A DNA stretch of 11,162 nucleotides, taken from NCBI GenBank assembly GCA_014379915.1, contig JACMKV010000385.1:1-11162 (forward strand), read 5' to 3'. Position numbers and translations under genes: made by a program. A model generated the notes under the pieces. That model was not told the DNA's origin, did not search any database, and saw only the letters and a list, made by a program, of their open reading frames with translations. Each line of letters begins with the position of its first letter. Within the stretch, counting starts at the first letter, position 1. Origin of the DNA: Burkholderiales bacterium. GTDB taxonomy: Bacteria > Pseudomonadota > Gammaproteobacteria > Burkholderiales > JACMKV01. Positions 6,602-11,162 of the stretch are shown here, one piece after another.

Positions 6602-7174
6602 TTAGCGCTGCGGGTTGCGTTTGCACAACCATTCGACGACGTGCTGCGCGTTGGTGTCGGATGGGAACACCGGGTAGAAAACTTTGGCGATGCAGCCGTC
6701 GACGGCGACGATGGTCAGGCGCTTGATCAAAGTCATGCTGTCAACCTCGAAGGTGGGCAGATTCAGCGCATGCGCAAATTCCAGTTCGGCATCGCTCAGC
6801 AGCGCGAACGGCAAGTGCAGCCGCTCTGCGGCTTCCTGCTGATACGCGGTGGTTTGCGTACTCAGTCCGTATACCTCGGCTCCCAGGTCTTGCAGTTCGC
6901 AGTAGTGATCGCGGAACGCGCACGATTGCGGCGTGCAGCCGCGCGCGCCGGGAATTTCGTTCCAGCCTTGCGGTAGCGACTGATCGGGCCGGCCGGTGCG
7001 CGGATAGCAATAAATGACGACGGTTCCGGCAAGCGCCGCGGCCTTGACGATGCGGCCGGCTGTCGAACGAAGCTTGACGTCGGGCACCGCCAATCCCGGC
7101 AGATGATCGCATGCGCCATCGTCGACCGGGATCGGTAAATCCGCCGGCAGCGCGTGTATGTCATCGGTTCTCAT
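6602..7174 (-). CDS. Peroxiredoxin, Bcp/PrxQ-like
   Basis: This 190-residue thioredoxin-fold protein should reduce peroxides through a reactive cysteine. The motif GARGCTPQSCAFRD places a peroxidatic Cys at C80 and a second Cys at C85, the same spacing as in the CTxEAC motif of Bcp/PrxQ enzymes, so an intramolecular disulfide is expected. An unusual loop, YPRTGRPDQSLPQGWNEIPG, precedes it, where Bcp has the shorter YPKDxTPGC; this marks a distinct subgroup of redoxins. No signal peptide is visible, so it is probably cytoplasmic. The gene starts 15 bases after metZ with a GGAG just before the ATG, so the two are very likely co-transcribed, linking sulfur amino acid synthesis and thiol redox. 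The family is clear; the substrate and electron donor are not. I leave the symbol empty because it is not canonical bcp. Confidence 0.88.
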   Translation of the reverse strand: MRTDDIHALPADLPIPVDDGACDHLPGLAVPDVKLRSTAGRIVKAAALAGTVVIYCYPRTGRPDQSLPQGWNEIPGARGCTPQSCAFRDHYCELQDLGAEVYGLSTQTTAYQQEAAERLHLPFALLSDAELEFAHALNLPTFEVDSMTLIKRLTIVAVDGCIAKVFYPVFPSDTNAQHVVEWLCKRNPQR

Positions 7175-7189
7175 GACTCCGCTAGCTGT

Positions 7190-8368
7190 TTAAATCGCGT
7201 TCAATCCGCGAGCTAGATCGGCTTTGATATCGCTGACCGCTTCGAGACCGACGGCGACGCGCAGCAAGCCCTCCCCGATGCCTGCGGCGGCGCGTGCTTC
7301 GGGCGAAATACGGCCATGGGTGGTCGACGCCGGATGGGTAATCGTCGACTTCGTATCGCCGAGATTGGCAGTAATCGAGATCATGCGCGTCGAATCGACA
7401 ACTTTCCACGCCGCAGCGCGGCCGCCCCGCACATCGAAGGCCACGATGCCGCCGCCGGACTTTTGCTGCTTGCAGGCTAGCGCATGCTGCGGATGGGAGG
7501 GCAGCCCAGGGTAATAAACGCGTTCAACTGCCGGTTGCGCTTCCAGCCAGGTGGCAAATTCGAAGGCGGCCGCGCAATGCGCGGCCATGCGGATATTCAG
7601 CGTTTCCAATCCCTTCAGACAAACCCAGGCGTTGAACGGGCTCAGGCTCGGGCCCGCTGTCCGTAAAAACCCGAACACGCCGTCCATCATCAGATCCCGC
7701 TTGCCGAGCACTGCCCCGGCCAATACGCGCCCCTGGCCGTCGAGATATTTCGTAGCGGAATGAATGATGATATCGGCGCCGAATTCGAGCGGTTTCTGTA
7801 ACGCCGGCGTGCAAAAGCAGTTGTCGACGACCAGCCATGCGCCGGCTTGTTTTGCGACTTCGCTCAGCGCAGCGATGTCCGAAATCTCGGTCAGCGGATT
7901 CGATGGCGTCTCGACGAACAGCAGCTTCGTATTCGGCTGCACCGCGGCGCGCCATGCAGCAACATCGGTCGCCGGGACGAACGTCGTATCGACGCCGAAT
8001 TTCCTGAATATATTATTGAACAGCTGTACCGTCGCGCCAAAAATGCTGTGCGACGCGATCAGATGATCGCCGCTTTTCAGAAGCCCCATCACGCACGCAA
8101 CGATCGCCGACATGCCGGAAGCGGTCGCGATACAGCATTCGGCGCCCTCCATCGCGGCCAGCCGCTCCTGAAATGCGGTAACGGTAGGATTGGTGAAGCG
8201 CGAATAGACATTGCCCGGCTCGTCGCCGCGAAAGCGCGCTGCGGCCTGCGCGGCGCTATCGAACACGAAGCTCGAGGTCAGATACAGCGCTTCGGAATGT
8301 TCATTGAATTGGCTGCGATGGGTGCCGGCGCGGACCGCCAGCGTCGCAAGTTCGAAATTGTCCGACAT
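7190..8368 (-). CDS. metZ: O-succinylhomoserine sulfhydrylase MetZ
   Basis: MetZ joins O-succinylhomoserine and sulfide to make homocysteine, the direct sulfhydrylation route to methionine; it is a cytoplasmic PLP enzyme of the Cys/Met-metabolism family. The 392-residue protein shows the YSRFTNPTV cofactor-contact motif near residue 55, ATASGMSAI, ETPSNPLTEI near 153, VVDNCFCTP (D182), the PLP lysine K207 in HSATKYLDGQGR, and the C-terminal block TANLGDTKSTITHPASTTHG. The motif set and the purF neighbourhood favour MetZ over cystathionine gamma-synthase MetB or O-acetylhomoserine sulfhydrylase MetY, but the acyl donor cannot be proved from sequence. The start has a purine-rich GGGGGTG just before the ATG. 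Its leader carries a 13-bp inverted repeat, and a peroxiredoxin gene follows 15 bases downstream. Confidence 0.92.
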   Translation of the reverse strand: MSDNFELATLAVRAGTHRSQFNEHSEALYLTSSFVFDSAAQAAARFRGDEPGNVYSRFTNPTVTAFQERLAAMEGAECCIATASGMSAIVACVMGLLKSGDHLIASHSIFGATVQLFNNIFRKFGVDTTFVPATDVAAWRAAVQPNTKLLFVETPSNPLTEISDIAALSEVAKQAGAWLVVDNCFCTPALQKPLEFGADIIIHSATKYLDGQGRVLAGAVLGKRDLMMDGVFGFLRTAGPSLSPFNAWVCLKGLETLNIRMAAHCAAAFEFATWLEAQPAVERVYYPGLPSHPQHALACKQQKSGGGIVAFDVRGGRAAAWKVVDSTRMISITANLGDTKSTITHPASTTHGRISPEARAAAGIGEGLLRVAVGLEAVSDIKADLARGLNAI

Positions 8369-8389
8369 ATCACCCCCACTGATTACAGG

Positions 8390-8430
8390 CGGGTTTTTTC
8401 ATATCGAACCAGGCGGCATGAAAAAACCCG
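8390..8430 (-). promoter_or_regulatory. Perfect 13-bp inverted repeat in the metZ leader
   Basis: CGGGTTTTTTCAT (8390-8402) and ATGAAAAAACCCG (8418-8430) pair perfectly around a 15-nt loop. It ends 21 bases before the metZ ATG (8368). The GC pairs lie at the base and the A/T pairs at the top, with no T-run behind, so it is not a normal terminator on either strand. It may be an operator, an mRNA leader hairpin or an attenuator. The rest of the gap, 8431-8636, shows no gene or tRNA; it contains a short CGCGA/TCGCG hairpin near 8563-8578 and the palindrome TTGCCGGCAA at 8620-8629. Confidence 0.55.
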
Positions 8431-8636
8431 TTCCAGCTCGCGCGGACGCCCACGCTTTAGCCGAATTTATTTCACATCCGGCCCGACGCGTAGGTCCGGT
8501 GGCGCCCGCAAGCTGTATCAAATCGGCGCAAAACAAAAAACGATTGCTAAAAATCTTGCTGTCGCGAAGCGGGTCGCGTCGGGCCAAGCGCCTTCGGGAA
8601 CCCATATCACCGACCAAGCTTGCCGGCAATCGACTG

Positions 8637-8963
8637 CTAGACGGGCAGATTGTCGACCGCGTTGAAAAAATGCTTCGCGTTGATAGGCAAAACCAGTTTC
8701 GGCGCGAACGCCTGCCCCTTGTCTTGCTTGACTACATAGACCTGCGTGGCATTGTTGACCTTCGCCACATTCTTCGCTTCCATTACGGCGAACGGATCGT
8801 CTGCATTGAGCATGATGATGTCGGCCTGATTTCGCTCGGCGGCTTCTGCCACGCGGTAGCGGCGCGGCCGCGCAGTAGACAGTTTGGACAAACTCTTGAT
8901 CAGCGCGAGGTCATGGTTCGGCAAACCGATCAACGCAATTAGATATTTGCCGTCTTTATCCAT
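8637..8963 (-). CDS. Small protein resembling a degenerate response-regulator receiver domain
   Basis: I do not recognise a named family for this 108-residue product. Its segment order fits a CheY-like alternation: strand YLIALIGL, helix DLALIKSLSKL, strand RYRVAEAA, strand ADIIMLNADDP with Asp at the usual phosphoacceptor turn, strand TQVYVVKQ, and KLVLPINAKHFFNAVDNL where receivers carry the conserved Lys-Pro before the last helix. The acidic pair after strand 1 is missing and the Lys is replaced by Leu, so phosphotransfer is doubtful. There is no signal peptide or membrane segment. It is very probably a real gene: it starts 17 bases after the purF stop with a strong ribosome binding site, AGGAGGGGG (8972-8964), next to the ATG. 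It is thus the third gene of a cvpA-purF-orf unit. The fold is inference; the function is unknown. Confidence 0.75.
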   Translation of the reverse strand: MDKDGKYLIALIGLPNHDLALIKSLSKLSTARPRRYRVAEAAERNQADIIMLNADDPFAVMEAKNVAKVNNATQVYVVKQDKGQAFAPKLVLPINAKHFFNAVDNLPV

Positions 8964-8980
8964 CCCCCTCCTAATCCAGA

Positions 8981-10492
8981 CTAATCAACTTCAGCCAGAT
9001 TCAAATCGAGCTGCGCGGCGGCATCCGTCTGCGCGTCGTCGTCGCGTTGCGCCTGCAAGCGTGCCAGATAACCCGGCGTGATGTCACCTGTCACATAGCG
9101 GCCGTCGAAGCACGATGTCTCGAAGCGGGTAATTTTCGGATTCACCTGGCGGACCGATTCGATCAACGCGGAAAGGTCCTGATAGATGAGTTTATCCGCG
9201 CCGATCTCAAGCGCTATCTCGTCATCGCTGCGTCCGGTCGCGATCAATTCCTGCGCGCTTGGCATGTCGATGCCATATACATTCGGGAAACGCACCGGCG
9301 GCGCGGCCGACGCGAAATACACTTTGCGCGCGCCTGCTTCGCGCGCCATTTGCACGATCTCGCGGCTGGTCGTGCCGCGCACGATCGAGTCGTCAACCAA
9401 AAGCACGTTCTTGTCCTTGAATTCGACGCCGATCGCGTTCAGTTTTTGCCGCACCGATTTCGTTCGCAGCGATTGCCCGGGCATGATGAAGGTACGGCCT
9501 ATGTAGCGATTCTTGATGAAGCCTTCGCGATAAGTCAGGCCGAGCCGGTTGGCTAACTGCATCGCCGAAGGCCGGCTCGAATCGGGGATCGGAATCACGA
9601 CATCGATATCGAGATCGCTGTACTGGTCGCGTATCTTGTCGGCCAGATGCTCGCCCATGCGCAATCGCGTCTCGTACACAGAGATGCCATCCAGCATCGA
9701 GTCTGGCCGGGCCAGGTATACATACTCGAAAATACACGGATGGCACGCTGCGTTCGCGGCGCACTGACGGCTGTAGAAATTACCTGCCGGATCGATAAAA
9801 ACCGCTTCGCCGGGCGCGACATCGCGCAACAGCGCGAAGCCGAGCGTATCGAATGCCACGCTTTCCGATGCGACCATATATTCGCGGCCGCGCGCGGTTT
9901 CATTTTTGCCGATCACGAGCGGGCGTATGCCGTGCGGATCGCGGAAAGCCAGCAATCCGTAACCGGCGATCATCGCCACCACTGCATAGGCGCCGCGGCA
10001 CCGGCGATGCACGCCGGAGATCGCCGCGAAAATGGCGGCCGGATCGAGCTTGTGATTGGTTGTCGCCTCCTGCAACTCGTGTGCGAGCACATTCAATAGC
10101 ACTTCCGAATCCGAATTCGTGTTGACGTGGCGCAAATCCTGGCGGAATAACTCGCGCTTCAATTCCTCGGTATTGGTCAGGTTGCCGTTATGGCCGAGCA
10201 CGATGCCGAAAGGTGAATTGACGTACAAAGGTTGCGCCTCGGCGGCCGAACCGGCGCAACCGGCCGTCGGGTAACGAACATGCCCAATACCCATGTTGCC
10301 GACCAGCGCGCGCATATTGCGGGTGCGAAAAACGTCGCGCACGAGGCCGCTACCTTTATGCAAATGGAATTGCGCGTTCTCGGCCGTGACGATGCCGGCA
10401 GCATCCTGTCCACGGTGCTGCAGCACCATCAGGCCGTCATAGATGATCTGATTGGCGGGGGTCGTTGCGACCACGCCGAGAATCCCACACAT
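8981..10492 (-). CDS. purF: Amidophosphoribosyltransferase PurF
   Basis: PurF makes 5-phosphoribosylamine from PRPP and glutamine, the committed step of de novo purine synthesis in the cytoplasm. The 503 residues (E. coli 505) begin MCGILGVV: Cys2 becomes the N-terminal nucleophile of the class II glutaminase domain after Met removal, and no propeptide is present, as in the E. coli-type enzyme. HVRYPTAG (71-78) and HNGNLTN (101-107) complete the glutaminase site. The C-terminal phosphoribosyltransferase half has PDSSRPSAMQLA and the PRPP loop VDDSIVRGTTS (366-376). The ribosome binding site is an AGGA nine bases before the ATG, and it lies inside the terminal repeat of the mobile element next upstream. 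That element separates purF from cvpA, its usual operon partner. The small receiver-like gene follows 17 bases downstream. Confidence 0.97.
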   Translation of the reverse strand: MCGILGVVATTPANQIIYDGLMVLQHRGQDAAGIVTAENAQFHLHKGSGLVRDVFRTRNMRALVGNMGIGHVRYPTAGCAGSAAEAQPLYVNSPFGIVLGHNGNLTNTEELKRELFRQDLRHVNTNSDSEVLLNVLAHELQEATTNHKLDPAAIFAAISGVHRRCRGAYAVVAMIAGYGLLAFRDPHGIRPLVIGKNETARGREYMVASESVAFDTLGFALLRDVAPGEAVFIDPAGNFYSRQCAANAACHPCIFEYVYLARPDSMLDGISVYETRLRMGEHLADKIRDQYSDLDIDVVIPIPDSSRPSAMQLANRLGLTYREGFIKNRYIGRTFIMPGQSLRTKSVRQKLNAIGVEFKDKNVLLVDDSIVRGTTSREIVQMAREAGARKVYFASAAPPVRFPNVYGIDMPSAQELIATGRSDDEIALEIGADKLIYQDLSALIESVRQVNPKITRFETSCFDGRYVTGDITPGYLARLQAQRDDDAQTDAAAQLDLNLAEVD

Positions 10493-10523
10493 AATCTAGT
10501 GTCCTGAGTTGTTAGTTCGCGGA

Positions 10524-10551
10524 ATAATCAGGATGACGATTGAGTCGGCAA
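10524..10551 (-). promoter_or_regulatory. Weak promoter candidate for purF inside the element
   Basis: On the minus strand TTGCCG (10551-10546) and GATTAT (10529-10524) are separated by 16 bases; each hexamer matches the sigma-70 consensus at four of six positions. It would start transcription about 25 bases upstream of the purF ATG. This is weak evidence, worth noting only because the element would otherwise interrupt the cvpA-purF message. Confidence 0.25.
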
Positions 10552-10581
10552 TGAAAAGTGCCTAAATCGGCGCCAAATAAT

Positions 10582-10614
10582 GGCGCGAACCAACAGCCGG
10601 CGCGAACCACAGCC
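10582..10614. repeat. Two-copy tandem repeat inside the element
   Basis: GGCGCGAACCAACAGCC (10582-10598) is followed directly by GGCGCGAACCACAGCC (10599-10614), the same unit with one A missing. It lies immediately after the small hairpin in the middle of the terminal-repeat element. Confidence 0.7.
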
Positions 10615-10711
10615 CGGTTGTACGCCTGGCGAGCTCATTGATCGTAATTCGCAACGCGGTATGGCGGCGATTCTCGGCATCTTTTCTGTAGCGACACGCA
10701 ACTCAGGACAC

Positions 10712-11162
10712 TTAGTCGTAGCGGATACGTTTGGCCAGATCGGCGGGAAGCCAGGGCTTGACGCCTGCGGCGGCGACTTCGAGCGGCGCCGATAACATCG
10801 CATTGCGCCAGACCGGCAACCGCGGCAACGCGGTCAGCCCGGAAATCACCACGCCTATCATCACAATCAACCCGCCGCGCGCGACGCCGAAGGCCGCGCC
10901 AAGACCGCGATCGGCCAAACCCAAACCTTCTTTACCGCCTACCAGTTTCACAACCAGGATTGCAATCAATTTGGTGGCCAATAATGTGAGCACGAATAAT
11001 ACGACAAAACTCGCAAAGAAACGCAGCGATACGTTGACGATGCCCGCCGGCATTAGCGGTGCAAATGGAACTGCGAACGATCGGGCGACGCAGAACGCGG
11101 CGATCCAGCCGCCCAGCGCAAGAATCTCGCGCACGAACCCTCGCGCGATACCGATCAGAACC
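10712..11162 (-). CDS. cvpA: CvpA family membrane protein, N-terminus cut by the window end
   Basis: CvpA is a small inner-membrane protein named for its need in colicin V production; its biochemical role is unsettled. The frame is open to the window end: about 149 residues are present, beginning VLIGIARGFVREILALGGW, a typical CvpA segment that lies near residue 15 in full-length proteins, so only a short N-terminus is missing. Three hydrophobic stretches are visible: the first 25 residues or so, the segment SLRFFASFVVLFVLTLLATKL with the following IAILVVKLV, and GAAFGVARGGLIVMIGVVISGL; the family usually has four membrane helices. The C-terminus WLPADLAKRIRYD looks intact, although its TAA stop shares a base with the adjacent terminal repeat. 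The neighbour purF is the standard partner. The annotated start of this gene lies outside the window. Confidence 0.93.
   Translation of the reverse strand, partial: VLIGIARGFVREILALGGWIAAFCVARSFAVPFAPLMPAGIVNVSLRFFASFVVLFVLTLLATKLIAILVVKLVGGKEGLGLADRGLGAAFGVARGGLIVMIGVVISGLTALPRLPVWRNAMLSAPLEVAAAGVKPWLPADLAKRIRYD

Larger units (their letters stand above)
10498..10712. mobile_element. Probable non-autonomous element (MITE-like) with 14-bp terminal inverted repeats
   Basis: AGTGTCCTGAGTTG (10498-10511) and its perfect reverse complement (10699-10712) bound a 215-bp segment that fills almost the whole cvpA-purF gap. There is no transposase: the frames inside are short and lack ribosome binding sites. 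The flanks are CTA on the left and TTAG on the right, so a TA target duplication is possible but offset by one base. The interior holds a hairpin GCGCCA-AATAA-TGGCGC (10570-10586) and a 17-bp tandem repeat. One end forms the first base of the cvpA stop codon (TAA, 10714-10712); the other provides the AGGA ahead of purF. The repeats and size are seen directly; the mobile origin is inference. Confidence 0.65.

Noticed and set aside
8399..8629. 76-codon minus-strand frame in the gap between the receiver-like gene and metZ
   Set aside because: It runs through the inverted repeat, has an Arg-rich low-information composition and no convincing ribosome binding site.
8369..8636. SAM-type riboswitch or tRNA in the metZ leader
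   Set aside because: I could not find a conserved SAM-II-like core or tRNA features such as a T-arm GTTCGAATC and a 3' acceptor pairing; only the inverted repeat is supported.
7847..8665. 272-codon plus-strand frame across the metZ start and leader
   Set aside because: It is antisense to confident metZ sequence, very rich in Arg, and lacks a ribosome binding site.
10580..10795. 71-codon plus-strand frame inside the terminal-repeat element
   Set aside because: It runs out of the element into the cvpA coding region in antisense and has no ribosome binding site or transposase motif.

Overview
The window holds conserved bacterial housekeeping genes, and I do not see an undescribed defence, metabolic or mobile system in it. 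The organism is most likely a Gram-negative betaproteobacterium (Nitrosomonadales/Burkholderiales-like) of fairly high GC. This rests on the lipid A gene lpxH, on the run cysS / TPR protein / two cyclophilins / lpxH, and on the run cvpA-purF followed by metZ, both familiar in that class. The assignment is inference from gene content and order; no rRNA or other marker is present.

Layout, left to right. (1) Positions 1-2084, plus strand: the 3' part of dnaK (Hsp70) and complete dnaJ (Hsp40), separated by a short tandem repeat and a long stem-loop, and closed by a good intrinsic terminator at 2104-2136. (2) Positions 2085-2472 carry no gene but hold a GC-rich palindrome and a probable cysS terminator. 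(3) Positions 2473-3885, minus strand: cysS, cysteinyl-tRNA synthetase. (4) Positions 3886-4004: a divergent promoter region. (5) Positions 4005-6434, plus strand: a compact run of an exported TPR protein, a periplasmic cyclophilin, a cytoplasmic cyclophilin and lpxH, probably one operon concerned with envelope protein folding and lipid A synthesis. (6) Positions 6435-6601: a convergent gap with inverted repeat copies. (7) Positions 6602-11162, all minus strand and read right to left: cvpA (cut by the window end), a probable 215-bp non-autonomous mobile element, purF, a 108-residue receiver-like protein, metZ and a peroxiredoxin.

The genes serve protein folding (DnaK/DnaJ, cyclophilins), translation (CysRS), the outer membrane (LpxH), purine synthesis (PurF) and methionine synthesis/peroxide reduction (MetZ, peroxiredoxin). 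The parts most worth a second look are non-coding: the element with 14-bp perfect terminal inverted repeats between cvpA and purF, which appears to supply purF with its ribosome binding site and perhaps a promoter; the 13-bp perfect inverted repeat in the metZ leader; and the REP-like palindromes between operons. The degenerate receiver-like small protein behind purF is the only gene here without a clear function.
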